Assembly (NCBI GenBank): GCA_012517475.1
Contig: JAAYUV010000094.1
Span: forward strand, 1-50,438
Source: Peptococcaceae bacterium
GTDB lineage: Bacteria > Bacillota > Desulfitobacteriia > Desulfitobacteriales > Syntrophobotulaceae
Reading direction: 5' to 3'
Length of the DNA: 50,438 bases
Positions 8,731-17,174 of the stretch are shown in pieces. The notes below the pieces were generated by a model, which did not search any database, was not told where the DNA came from, and saw only the letters and a list, made by a program, of their open reading frames with translations. The translations under genes and the position numbers were made by a program. The number at the start of each line of letters is the position of its first letter. The stretch's first letter is position 1.

Positions 8731-8739
8731 TGCTATAAT
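8731..8739 (+). promoter_or_regulatory. extended -10 promoter before the deaminase gene
   Basis: TGCTATAAT is a perfect extended -10 element (TGnTATAAT). The -35 region is weak (GTTAAA at 17 bp spacing). It lies about 40 bp upstream of the start codon at 8779. Confidence 0.55.
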
Positions 8740-8778
8740 TTGTTAGATATTGGTTTTTGGTGAAAGAGGGATAACAAT

Positions 8779-10080
8779 ATGACGAAGTATTTAATCAGGG
8801 CCATGGTCCTGCCCATGACAGGTCCTGAAGACTTTTTCGAACAGGGTGAAATCGCCGTTGACGGGGACCGGATTGTCTCCGTAGGGGAAAAAGGTTCCGC
8901 ACCGGCCGGTTTTGTTCCGGACAGGATTCTGGATCTCCACAATGATGTGGTAATGCCCGGCCTTATTAATACGCATACTCATGCGGCTATGACGCTTCTG
9001 AGAGGATATGCCGATGATATGCCTCTGATGCCCTGGTTGGAAGAAAAGGTCTGGCCTTTTGAAGCAAAAATGAACGAAGAAGACATTTATTGGGGAAGCG
9101 CGCTGGCTTTATGTGAGATGATCCGTTCGGGTACAACCACCATGGTGGATATGTATATCGAGCAGGAGCAAACTGCGAGAGCAGTACTTGAAGCGGGTAC
9201 CAGGGCTGTTCTTTCACGAGGAATGACTGCTTTTGAACCTGCAGCAGCTGATAAGGCTCTGCAGGAAAATATAGACTTATTTCATGCGTATCATAATGCC
9301 GGAGAAGGAAGAATCAAGGTTTTCCTGGGTCCCCATGCACCTTACACTTGTCCGGGAGAATTTCTGCAAAGGGTAAAACAGGAGGCGGACCGGTTAGGGA
9401 CAGGCATTCATATCCATGTAGCGGAAACGCAGGCTGAACTGGCCACAATCCGGGAAAGATACGGAACAACTCCGGTTCGCTGGCTTCTGGAGCAAGGACT
9501 GTTCGGGGGACCGGTGATAGCGGCTCACAGTGTGTATTTAGACCAGGAGGAATTAGAAATTTATAAACAATATGGAGTGGGGGTAGCCCATAATCCAGAG
9601 AGCAACATGAAATTAAACAGCGGCACAGCTCCTATTCCTCAAATGCTTTCCAGGGGAATACCGGTCGGAATCGGGACGGATGGGACTTCCAGCAATAATG
9701 ATCTGGACATGTTCGGGGAAATGCGGTCGGCTTCTTTTCAGCAAAAGCTCACAGGCAGCCCAGATAAACTCAATGCCTATGAAGTACTGGATATGGCCAC
9801 TAACGGAGGGGCTAAAGTTACCGGCTTACAGGAATTGGGACGCCTGGTTCCGGGATATAAAGCCGATTTGATTTCCATAGATATGGATCAACCGCATTTT
9901 TACCCAAGATTCTCGATACCTTCCCATTTGGTATATTGCGCCAGGGGAAGTGATGTAAGGACAGTGATGGTAGACGGAAAAATCCTGATGGAAGAACGGC
10001 AGCTTTTGACATTGGATCCCCGAAAAATCTGCCTGGAGGTAGAAAAAAGGGCCAAGAGAATTGCGTCAGAGGTATCTTAA
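8779..10080 (+). CDS. mtaD: 5-methylthioadenosine/S-adenosylhomocysteine deaminase
   Basis: 433-residue amidohydrolase of the MTA/SAH deaminase family, which removes the 6-amino group of SAH, MTA or adenosine and related nucleosides. The metal site is readable: NTHTHAAM near residue 67, IHVAETQ, AHSVYLD and IGTDGTSSNNDLD. Length and motif order agree with the family. An AGAGGG site precedes ATG 8779. Its pairing with the hydrolase at 7272 makes S-adenosylhomocysteine recycling, perhaps by way of S-inosylhomocysteine, the likely role. Confidence 0.9.
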   Translation: MTKYLIRAMVLPMTGPEDFFEQGEIAVDGDRIVSVGEKGSAPAGFVPDRILDLHNDVVMPGLINTHTHAAMTLLRGYADDMPLMPWLEEKVWPFEAKMNEEDIYWGSALALCEMIRSGTTTMVDMYIEQEQTARAVLEAGTRAVLSRGMTAFEPAAADKALQENIDLFHAYHNAGEGRIKVFLGPHAPYTCPGEFLQRVKQEADRLGTGIHIHVAETQAELATIRERYGTTPVRWLLEQGLFGGPVIAAHSVYLDQEELEIYKQYGVGVAHNPESNMKLNSGTAPIPQMLSRGIPVGIGTDGTSSNNDLDMFGEMRSASFQQKLTGSPDKLNAYEVLDMATNGGAKVTGLQELGRLVPGYKADLISIDMDQPHFYPRFSIPSHLVYCARGSDVRTVMVDGKILMEERQLLTLDPRKICLEVEKRAKRIASEVS

Positions 10081-10138
10081 AATAATAAAAAATATGCTAA
10101 AATAATATGAGATATGACATAGTGGGGGTAGTAGCTCG

Positions 10139-11683
10139 GTGAATCTTGTAGAAATCATTGATCATTATGCTTCTGTTTGTCCTGATAGAATTGTTCACAG
10201 TTACCGGGGCAGCAGTCTTACGTACCTGCAGTTAAAGGAGAGGTCCGATGCGCTGGCCTCTTATCTTATTGATACCTATGGTGAAGACAAAACCCCTATT
10301 GTGGTATTTGGGCATAAACAGCATGAAATGCTGATCTGCTTTTTGGCCTGTGTCAAATCCGGACATGCCTATATTCCAATCGATGAATCCCTCCCGGTGC
10401 AAAGAATTCGGGATATCATAGAGAGCTCCCGGACCAAACTCGTATTGGAAGTAAGCGGCCTGGGCAGTGAAACAGCAGAAGGGGAATTCCATGTTTTGTC
10501 CGGAAATGAGATGAATTCAAGGATTGAAGGCTATTTAGGGAAAAAACCTTCTGTGGAATCCCAGGTTCAAAAGGAAGAAACCTATTACATTATCTACACT
10601 TCCGGCAGTACAGGTAAGCCCAAAGGGGTGCAGATTACCCTGTCGAACCTGGAAAGCTTTGTGGGCTGGGGATTGGGGTTGTGTTCTTTGGCAGGAACCG
10701 GGGAAGTATTCCTCAATCAGGCACCTTTTTCTTTTGACCTTTCCGTGATGGACCTCTATCTGGCGCTGGCTTCCGGATCTACCCTCTACAGTATCGATAA
10801 GACCATGATCGCTAACCCGAAGGAATTATTTGCGTTTTTCCGGCAGTCCGGAGTATCTGTTTGGGTATCCACCCCTTCCTTTGCCGAGATGTGTCTGGCG
10901 GATTCCGGTTTTAATGAGGAACTGCTCCCTGCTCTGAAGGTTTTGCTGTTCTGCGGGGAGACTTTGAGCAATAACTGCGCCAGAAAACTATACCAGAGGT
11001 TTTCTGATGTTAAAGTAATCAACTCGTACGGACCTACCGAGGCTACGGTGGCCGTTACGGCACTTCATGTAGACAGGGAGATGTGCGAAATCATAGAACC
11101 TCTTCCTGTGGGTTATGTAAAAAATGATTGCAGGATATTGATTGTGGACCCAGAGGGCGTCCCGGTTGCGGAAGGGGACAGGGGCGAGATTGTCATCGCA
11201 GGGGAAAGTGTCAGTCCGGGCTATTACAGGAATCAGGAAATGACGGCAAAGGCCTTTTCCATAAGGACAATTGACTGGACTGGCCATTCCAAAACAGTAA
11301 GAACTTACCGGACAGGGGATGAGGGGTACCTGAAAGAAGGTCTGCTTTACTACTCAGGCCGGATAGACTTTCAGATCAAACTCAATGGTTTTCGGATTGA
11401 GCTGGAGGACATTGAGAACAATCTCAGAAAACTGGAATTTATCGAAAATGCAGTGGTTTTACCCATACGCAAAGAAGATAAGGTCCAGTACTTAACCGCA
11501 GTGGCGGTACTCAACCGGAAACTGGAACAAAAGGAATTTGAAACGGTTTTATTCATCAAGAATGAATTGAAGAAATATTTGCCGGAATACATGATTCCGA
11601 GGAAAATAGTTCTGCGGGAGTCTATTCCCATGACGGTAAACGGGAAAATCAACAGGGCAAAACTTTTGGAGGAAATAAAATGA
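10139..11683 (+). CDS. dltA: D-alanine--[D-alanyl carrier protein] ligase
   Basis: 514-residue adenylating enzyme that activates D-alanine and loads it onto DltC for teichoic acid esterification. It has the phosphate-binding core YIIYTSGSTGKPKG (about residues 150-163), the aromatic/acidic motif NSYGPTEATV, the hinge YRTGDEG and the C-terminal catalytic lysine loop VNGKINR. Translation starts at GTG 10139 behind GGGGG. It is the first gene of dltABCD; its stop overlaps the dltB start (ATGA). Only 58 bp separate it from mtaD, where I see just a weak extended -10 (TGCTAAAAT). Confidence 0.93.
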   Translation: MNLVEIIDHYASVCPDRIVHSYRGSSLTYLQLKERSDALASYLIDTYGEDKTPIVVFGHKQHEMLICFLACVKSGHAYIPIDESLPVQRIRDIIESSRTKLVLEVSGLGSETAEGEFHVLSGNEMNSRIEGYLGKKPSVESQVQKEETYYIIYTSGSTGKPKGVQITLSNLESFVGWGLGLCSLAGTGEVFLNQAPFSFDLSVMDLYLALASGSTLYSIDKTMIANPKELFAFFRQSGVSVWVSTPSFAEMCLADSGFNEELLPALKVLLFCGETLSNNCARKLYQRFSDVKVINSYGPTEATVAVTALHVDREMCEIIEPLPVGYVKNDCRILIVDPEGVPVAEGDRGEIVIAGESVSPGYYRNQEMTAKAFSIRTIDWTGHSKTVRTYRTGDEGYLKEGLLYYSGRIDFQIKLNGFRIELEDIENNLRKLEFIENAVVLPIRKEDKVQYLTAVAVLNRKLEQKEFETVLFIKNELKKYLPEYMIPRKIVLRESIPMTVNGKINRAKLLEEIK

Positions 11684-12825
11684 TTCCGTATGGAACCCTA
11701 TTTTTCTTTTACGTGACTGCAATCGTTTTGCTCCCTGCGTTAATTCTGGGAATACTGGAAAAACCAATCAAGCTTTATGGACTGTTTGCTTCGGTATTGA
11801 TCATCGGGCTCCTTTTTTCTTCGTCCAAAACCCAGCTTGCTTGCCTTATTCTTTTTTACCTGGGGGAGTTATTCCTGGTCAAAACCTATTTGATGATCAG
11901 GCAGAAATATCCCCAGCGCTGGATTCTCCGCTTATACATTGTTTTTTCCCTGCTTCCCCTGGCTTTGGCAAAATGGGGCAATATTTTTACCGAAAGACAC
12001 CTAGGGTTCCTTGGAGTGTCTTATCTGACGTTCAAGGTGATTCAAATGCTTCTGGAGATCAGTGACGGTTTGATCAAAGAAGTCAAGGTGTTGGATTTTA
12101 CCTATTTCCTGCTTTTTTTCCCTACTTTAAGCTCAGGGCCGATTGACAGGTCCAGACGGTTTTTGGATAATGCAAGGGATGTCATGCCCAGAGCGGAATA
12201 CCTGGATCAGGTTGCCCTTGGCCTGAAGAAAGTCTTTATGGGGGCGGGTTATAAATTCATTCTCGGGAGCGCCATCAACACCTACTGGCTGGGCAAGATC
12301 CCGGAGGGGCACAGTTTCCTGCATACCCTCAATTATATGTATTCCTACAGCCTGTACCTGTTCTTTGACTTTGCCGGCTACAGCCTGATGGCTATCGGGA
12401 TAAGCTATTTTCTCGGAATAAAGACCCCGGAAAACTTTGATAAACCTTTCTTAAGCAGGGATATCAAAGATTTCTGGAATCGCTGGCATATGACGTTGTC
12501 CTTCTGGTTCAGGGATTATATCTATACCCGGTTTGTAATGGCTTCCATCAAAAAGAAAAGGTTTAAAGGGAGATTCACCGCTTCCTATCTGGGATATCTC
12601 CTGACCATGACCACCATGGGCATCTGGCACGGGACAGAATTCCAATATATCCTATATGGTTTTTACCATGGCGCTTTGATAGTCGGGACGGACTTTTTCC
12701 AGAGAAAAAGCGGATTGTATAAAAAGTATAAGAACCACAAGGCCTGGATAATCGGATCAACGTTTGTTACCGTAAATTTAATCTGTTTTGGATTCCTGAT
12801 TTTTTCAGGCTATTTATTTAAGTAA
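11680..12825 (+). CDS. dltB: MBOAT-family D-alanyl transfer protein
   Basis: 381-residue polytopic membrane protein with about ten membrane helices. MBOAT signatures are present: the re-entrant region DFWNRWHMTLSFWFRDYIY and the conserved histidine in GIWHGTEFQYILYGFYHGA. In the Dlt pathway DltB accepts D-alanine from DltC-phosphopantetheine and passes it outward across the membrane. The start codon overlaps the dltA stop by four bases, indicating translational coupling. Confidence 0.92.
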   Translation: MIPYGTLFFFYVTAIVLLPALILGILEKPIKLYGLFASVLIIGLLFSSSKTQLACLILFYLGELFLVKTYLMIRQKYPQRWILRLYIVFSLLPLALAKWGNIFTERHLGFLGVSYLTFKVIQMLLEISDGLIKEVKVLDFTYFLLFFPTLSSGPIDRSRRFLDNARDVMPRAEYLDQVALGLKKVFMGAGYKFILGSAINTYWLGKIPEGHSFLHTLNYMYSYSLYLFFDFAGYSLMAIGISYFLGIKTPENFDKPFLSRDIKDFWNRWHMTLSFWFRDYIYTRFVMASIKKKRFKGRFTASYLGYLLTMTTMGIWHGTEFQYILYGFYHGALIVGTDFFQRKSGLYKKYKNHKAWIIGSTFVTVNLICFGFLIFSGYLFK

Positions 12826-12842
12826 GTAGGAGGATACTAATC

Positions 12843-13070
12843 ATGGAAGAAAAAATTCTGGAAATATTGGAAGCTATCTCCGGCACAGATGAAGTCAGAA
12901 ATGACCGCGATCTGAACCTTTTCGAGGCAGGCCTGCTCGATTCTCTGGGGGTTATTGAGCTTCTGGTAGGGATTGAAGAGCAGCTGGGGATCAAGATTGA
13001 ACCCACGGAAGTAGACAGAAAAGAGATAGACACAACCAATAAAATCCTGTCGTATATCGCGAAGAGGTAA
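12843..13070 (+). CDS. dltC: D-alanyl carrier protein
   Basis: 75-residue acidic carrier protein. The 4'-phosphopantetheine attachment serine is S34 in AGLLDSLGVIEL, and length and charge fit DltC. It is preceded by AGGAGG and lies 17 bp after dltB. DltA charges it with D-alanine and DltB receives the residue. Confidence 0.93.
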   Translation: MEEKILEILEAISGTDEVRNDRDLNLFEAGLLDSLGVIELLVGIEEQLGIKIEPTEVDRKEIDTTNKILSYIAKR

Positions 13071-13078
13071 CAACTTTA

Positions 13079-14251
13079 ATGAAGAGATTTATTCCCTTGC
13101 TTTTATCCCTGGTGGTGGTATATTTTGTCTTGAGCGGAGTGGATAAGGCTTTTACATCAAAGGTAGAATCCAGGTATTATCCCGCTTTTGGCGATGAGCT
13201 GAATGACCGGAAGAACCAGGGAATGGCCCTGCAGGAGGCTGCGCTAAAGAGAGGGGACAGTATTCCCATCTACGGATCTTCCGAGTTATCCGGGACGCAA
13301 AAACCTTACCATCCAGTGACATTTTTTGCTTCCTGGGATGATGGGATCCAGGTGAATCTGGTGGGCAGGGGGTATTGCCAGAGTCTCATTCATTTAATTA
13401 ATTTCGGGGCACTGGGTGATTCTCTGCAAGGGAAGAAGATAGTAGTCATTATCTCCCCCCAGTGGTTCAGCAAATACGGTCTGACAGCTGATAACTTCAA
13501 AATGAATTTTTCGGAACAGCAATACCTGGCATTTATGAATAATACTCAGATTTCTCCGGAGATGAAGGCCGCAGTGGCTAAACGGGTTCAGCTTCTGAAT
13601 CAGGGCGGAAGTCCCGAAGTCAATTACTTAAGCGCCCTCTATTCCAGGGGTACCGGACCTGCCAAAGGGCTGCGCTTGCTGCTGAATCCGTATTTCCAAT
13701 TTGAAGAATATCTCTTGTCGTTAAAAGACAAAGTGAAGTCTTCTGAAATATTGTCGGCGAGGAACCCGTCTCCCAGGCAGGGCAAGTATTCAAAGGAAAA
13801 AACAAACTGGGATCAAGAACGGAAAATTGCTCAGTCACTGGGTCAAGCGGCGACAACGAACAACAGTTTTTCTATTGAGAACGGTTATTATGACAAATAT
13901 ATCAAAGACAACCTGGCAGCCTATAAAGGAAAGATGAAAAACGATTCCTATTTGGAATCACCGGAATATGGGGATTTGGAACTGCTGCTGAAATTATGTA
14001 AAGAACTGGAGATGAAGCCGCTGTTCGTCAGCGTTCCTGTCAATGGCTGGTGGTATGATTATTGCGGTTTCCCGAGAAATGACAGGGAACAGTATTACGC
14101 AAAAATCAGGCAGATGATTTCTTCTTACGGTTTTGAGCTGGCGGATTTCTCCGGTCATGAATACGACCAATACTTCCTGCAGGATGTCATGCATTTAGGA
14201 TGGAAAGGCTGGGTGGACATTGATGAAGCGATTGTATCCTATTTTAATTGA
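13079..14251 (+). CDS. dltD: D-alanine lipoteichoic acid transfer protein
   Basis: 390-residue DltD with a single N-terminal membrane anchor (about residues 5-22) and an extracytoplasmic SGNH-like domain. The nucleophile region is visible as PIYGSSELSG (about residues 62-71), and the C-terminal catalytic Asp/His region as DVMHLGWKGW. DltD completes D-alanine transfer to teichoic acid outside the membrane. It starts nine bases after dltC, and its 3' end overlaps the dltX reading frame by 29 nt. Confidence 0.92.
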   Translation: MKRFIPLLLSLVVVYFVLSGVDKAFTSKVESRYYPAFGDELNDRKNQGMALQEAALKRGDSIPIYGSSELSGTQKPYHPVTFFASWDDGIQVNLVGRGYCQSLIHLINFGALGDSLQGKKIVVIISPQWFSKYGLTADNFKMNFSEQQYLAFMNNTQISPEMKAAVAKRVQLLNQGGSPEVNYLSALYSRGTGPAKGLRLLLNPYFQFEEYLLSLKDKVKSSEILSARNPSPRQGKYSKEKTNWDQERKIAQSLGQAATTNNSFSIENGYYDKYIKDNLAAYKGKMKNDSYLESPEYGDLELLLKLCKELEMKPLFVSVPVNGWWYDYCGFPRNDREQYYAKIRQMISSYGFELADFSGHEYDQYFLQDVMHLGWKGWVDIDEAIVSYFN

Positions 14252-14345
14252 CGGGCTCCTGTATTCCCTGGTGATCTTGGGGATTATGCTGATATACGTC
14301 CTGGCAGAAACCAATGAGGTCACTTTTATTTATAATCAGTTTTAA
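14223..14345 (+). CDS. dltX: DltX-like micropeptide, out of its usual place
   Basis: A 40-codon frame beginning ATG-AAG-CGA inside the dltD 3' end and stopping at TAA 14343-14345. It encodes one membrane helix (about residues 8-28: LIDGLLYSLVILGIMLIYVL) and ends in TFIYNQF. DltX peptides are about 40-50 residues long, have one membrane helix and end in a conserved FIYN-x-F motif, so the match is specific despite the small size. In Bacilli dltX usually precedes dltA; here it overlaps and follows dltD. A GGGTGG stretch lies just upstream of the ATG. Confidence 0.82.
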   Translation: MKRLYPILIDGLLYSLVILGIMLIYVLAETNEVTFIYNQF

Positions 14346-14512
14346 GAGTGAATTGTTATACTTTTCAATAGATTTGAGGCACAAATTTTCGGTATGACTG
14401 TTTTGGTAAAACCTTTTATGATAGAATAAGATCAATGGAAAGGAATTCCATATATTAAGATCATAATAGATGCCTAAAAGAAACTATTAATGGTTTTAGG
14501 GAGAGGGATGAT

Positions 14513-14851
14513 ATGGATAAAGAAGACAAAATATTAAGCCTCCTGGAAAAAATGCAATATGATATAACCGGTATCAAATCAGAAATAGGCGTACTACATA
14601 GAAAAAATGATATGATAATTGGAACAATCGCAGAGATGAAAGAGGACATAACAGTCATGAAAGAGGATATAGCTGTCATGAAAGAGGATATAGCTGTCAT
14701 GAAAGAGGATATAGCTGTCATGAAAGGGGACATAACAACCCTGCAAACAGATATGACAGTTGTGAAAGAAGATATAACCATAATAAAAGAAGAAATTACA
14801 GACAATAGTTTAAAAATAAAGATTATAGATAATAAGGTAAAAGCACTCTAA
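14513..14851 (+). CDS. small coiled-coil protein with heptad tandem repeat
   Basis: 112-residue protein of unknown function, almost wholly predicted coiled coil. Its middle is a 7-residue tandem repeat (MKEDIAV) that matches one coiled-coil heptad. It starts after GGGAGAGGG. There is no signal peptide, membrane helix or known catalytic motif. It lies alone between the dlt operon and a converging terminator. Repeat proteins of this kind vary in length by slippage; what it binds cannot be told from the sequence. Confidence 0.7.
   Translation: MDKEDKILSLLEKMQYDITGIKSEIGVLHRKNDMIIGTIAEMKEDITVMKEDIAVMKEDIAVMKEDIAVMKGDITTLQTDMTVVKEDITIIKEEITDNSLKIKIIDNKVKAL
14633..14737 (+). repeat. 21-bp tandem repeat encoding coiled-coil heptads
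   Basis: Five 21-bp units: three identical copies starting at 14654, 14675 and 14696, flanked by slightly diverged units at 14633 and 14717. The unit length equals seven codons, so copy-number change would preserve both frame and heptad phase. Confidence 0.9.
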
Positions 14852-14892
14852 AGTCTTGTTATTAGGAAGCCATTAAAGGGACAGCAAAATAA

Positions 14893-14942
14893 AAGGGATA
14901 GCCTGTTTTTGGCGGATAGCCTTATTTAAGGCTATCCCTTTT
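14893..14942. terminator. bidirectional terminator with triplicated stem arm
   Basis: AAGGGATAGCC (from 14893) pairs with GGCTATCCCTT (to 14940), with U-rich tails on both strands. A second copy of GGATAGCC at 14914-14921 offers an alternative inner hairpin with the same right arm. It separates the converging coiled-coil and YvrJ-family genes and overlaps the last YvrJ codons. Confidence 0.75.
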
Positions 14943-15086
14943 TAAACTCAGGACCTCAATGGCTCTGGCAAGATCATTGATGTTGTTGGAAAGGTCACTT
15001 AACTTTTTCTCAATGCGTATTAAAAGGTAGGCGCTGACAACAATGGGGAAACCAAAATTACTGATTTGAAGGAGCAATTCCTGCAT
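14922..15086 (-). CDS. YvrJ-family small membrane protein
   Basis: 54-residue protein starting MQELLLQISNFGFPIVVSAY, with one membrane helix and an amphipathic acidic/basic tail. This is the YvrJ pattern. The start at 15086 is preserved behind AGGAGG on the minus strand; the frame upstream is open but has no start with a better site. It is the last gene of a three-gene minus-strand set (DUF1659, DUF2922, YvrJ) that recurs in Firmicutes. Function unknown. Confidence 0.8.
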   Translation of the reverse strand: MQELLLQISNFGFPIVVSAYLLIRIEKKLSDLSNNINDLARAIEVLSLKRDSLK

Positions 15087-15158
15087 ATGGGGCAGCCTCC
15101 TTTCGAAGGGAAAGGGGGGCCATGAGAGATGGACTCTCATAACCCCTGGGATTAGTGC

Positions 15159-15398
15159 TTAAGCTGTTGGTGCATCGTAGAGGTCGTCGGTTGTCGTGTC
15201 AATAATCTTAATGTCGCGTTTGCCTGTCAGGTCTCCACCGGCTGAGGTGAAGATGTTCTTGGAGATAACCAAATCCATGGCAGCCTGGATGTCAGCGGCA
15301 GGCAGGTTTTCCTTGGGTTCAGGAAGGGTAATGCTCGTAGTACCGCCTGAGGCGGTCTCAAATGTCAGGCGCAGTATTTTTTGGGTGGTAGTTGCCAT
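15159..15398 (-). CDS. DUF2922-family protein
   Basis: 79-residue cytosolic protein. The pattern LRLTFETASGGTTSITLPEP followed by a helix and KRDIKIIDTTT fits DUF2922, small proteins usually adjacent to DUF1659 and YvrJ genes, as here. No function is established for the family. A typical SD (AAGGAGCTGAAG) precedes the start on the minus strand. Confidence 0.82.
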   Translation of the reverse strand: MATTTQKILRLTFETASGGTTSITLPEPKENLPAADIQAAMDLVISKNIFTSAGGDLTGKRDIKIIDTTTDDLYDAPTA

Positions 15399-15421
15399 AT
15401 TCTTCAGCTCCTTTTCATGTT

Positions 15422-15646
15422 TTATTGGCTGACCAAATCAAAGCGGTTGTCACGGCGCACTTCGATCAGCGGGTACTGAAGCAGGCTGAAAAGGGCTGCG
15501 GCAACATCATACACATCCTGATCCGCTGCATTGGCCTTGACCCCGGCCAGACTCTTCTGGCGGAGGAGAGGAGAACCGCTTGCAGAGACTCCTGTCTGGT
15601 AGCGGATTACTAAAATTGAATCCAATGCGGTTGACATTACTGCCAT
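15422..15646 (-). CDS. DUF1659-family protein
   Basis: 74-residue protein starting MAVMSTALDSILVIRYQTG and ending in the basic segment PLIEVRRDNRFDLVSQ, in agreement with DUF1659. The start at 15646 follows AAGGGGG on the minus strand; longer in-frame extensions lack a ribosome-binding site. It is the first gene of the minus-strand trio with DUF2922 and YvrJ. Function unknown. Confidence 0.8.
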   Translation of the reverse strand: MAVMSTALDSILVIRYQTGVSASGSPLLRQKSLAGVKANAADQDVYDVAAALFSLLQYPLIEVRRDNRFDLVSQ

Positions 15647-15774
15647 ATTTTCTTGATCCCCCTTGCTGTATTTTGACCTGCGTCTTAACATGAGTATCTT
15701 GTGCAAAACGCTTGTCCATACAATATATTCCCCTAATTCCAATAGGGTGAAAGGATAAAATTGCTAAAAAACCA

Positions 15775-15831
15775 TTGACTGAAAGGGCTTAGGCGATGTA
15801 ACATTAAACGTGTGCCGACTGACCGGTCGGT
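15775..15831 (+). promoter_or_regulatory. RND operon promoter with TetR-type operator
   Basis: TTGACT (15775-15780), 18-bp spacer, TAACAT (15799-15804). Immediately downstream ACTGACCGGTCGGT (15818-15831) is a near-perfect palindrome around GACCGGTC, a frequent TetR/AcrR operator form. The location at the start point fits repression by the TetR gene at the end of the operon (20408). Confidence 0.65.
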
Positions 15832-15908
15832 ATTTAAAGTGAAAAAGCGGATATAGTTTTAAAGGACAATGAATATCTTATTACATATGTATAATGGGGG
15901 TAACTGAG

Positions 15909-17174
15909 ATGGGCCTGAAAGACAGCCTTAAAAGCAACGTAAAAAGACTGGATCCGCGTAAGATAATGGGAAGTTTCACAAAGCTCCGTGTAAAATTTTC
16001 CGGTCTGCCGAGGAAAAAGAAGATTACATATGTCGTAATTGCTGTCATCATTCTTTTACTGATTGGGGTAAGGGTCAATGGGGCGATGAGTAAAGCAGCG
16101 GCCCAAAAAGCCGCGGAGATGAACAGGCAGACCTATACTCCTGTTGAGGCTTTAACTGTTAAAAAGCAGACCATTTCATCATCTGTTATTCTTACCGGTA
16201 AAGTCCAGGGTGATAAAGAAGCCCCCGTTATGGTCAAAACACCTGGCAAAGTAGCGGAAATTCAGGCTAAGGTCGGGGATGTGGTTAAAAAAGATCAGGT
16301 TTTGTTCAGTTTGGATAAGACCGACGCCATGATTACGTTCAGTCTGCAAAGCGCCCAATTTCAGATGGCTCAGGGAGCCTATGAAACAAGCATGCGGAAA
16401 TATGAAAATGACAAAAAAGCATTGGAGAGAACCAGGGAGTTATACAAGATCGGGGCAGTGAGCAAGGTGGAACTGGACCAGGCAGAGTTCCTGGCTTCGG
16501 ATTCCCAACGGCAGTCTATTGAAGGACAATTTGCCCAGGCCAGAGCGGCGTACGAAAGCGCATCCAAAACACTTGCCGACATGGATGTAAAATCCCCCAT
16601 TGACGGGGTTCTGACAGCACTTGATGTCAGTATTGGGGCTATGGTCTCCAATACGGCTTCTGTCGCCAAAGTGGTTGATATGGAGAAGGTATTCGTAACG
16701 GTGAGCGTCAGCGAAAAGGAAATTAACAATATCCAGAGAGGACAGGAAGTCTTGGTTGAAGTCCCTTCCGCTTCAACCAAGGTAAAGGGCAAGATTGAGG
16801 ATTTAAGTCTGGCTGCGGATAACCGGGGAAAGTATAATCTGAAAACCTATATTGACAACAAGGAAGTTTCTATCAAGCCGGGGATGTTTGCCAACGTCAC
16901 CCTGAATACTGCTACAAAAGAAAATGTGCTTGTCGTGCCGACAGATGCGGTAGTTTTTCATAAAGGAAGAAATGTTGTTTATCTGGTTGGGGAGAATGGC
17001 GCCGTTGAGAAAGAAGTCAAAACCGGTCTTGAAAACGGAATGGAGACAGAAGTTATCAGCGGGCTTCAAGAGGGAGATGTCGTAATTACCAAAGGTCAAA
17101 ACTTCCTTAGTGACGGTTCGCAGATCAAGGTTGTGACAAAAGACGGTCAGAGTCAGGAGGCGCAAAATAAGTGA
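15909..17174 (+). CDS. RND efflux adaptor (membrane-fusion) subunit
   Basis: 421-residue adaptor with an N-terminal membrane anchor (about residues 38-58), a lipoyl/barrel-sandwich half (GKVAEIQAKVGDVVKKDQVL), a short helical hairpin, the family motif VKSPIDGVLTALDVSIGAMV, a beta-barrel and a membrane-proximal domain ending LQEGDVVITKGQ. I chose ATG 15909 because GGGGG lies 7 nt before it; ATG 15894 has no such site. It works with the RND pump encoded next; its stop overlaps the pump start (GTGA). Confidence 0.87.
   Translation: MGLKDSLKSNVKRLDPRKIMGSFTKLRVKFSGLPRKKKITYVVIAVIILLLIGVRVNGAMSKAAAQKAAEMNRQTYTPVEALTVKKQTISSSVILTGKVQGDKEAPVMVKTPGKVAEIQAKVGDVVKKDQVLFSLDKTDAMITFSLQSAQFQMAQGAYETSMRKYENDKKALERTRELYKIGAVSKVELDQAEFLASDSQRQSIEGQFAQARAAYESASKTLADMDVKSPIDGVLTALDVSIGAMVSNTASVAKVVDMEKVFVTVSVSEKEINNIQRGQEVLVEVPSASTKVKGKIEDLSLAADNRGKYNLKTYIDNKEVSIKPGMFANVTLNTATKENVLVVPTDAVVFHKGRNVVYLVGENGAVEKEVKTGLENGMETEVISGLQEGDVVITKGQNFLSDGSQIKVVTKDGQSQEAQNK

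Noticed and set aside
14633-14737. CRISPR-like repeat
   Set aside because: Units are contiguous without spacers and keep an open heptad-coding frame.
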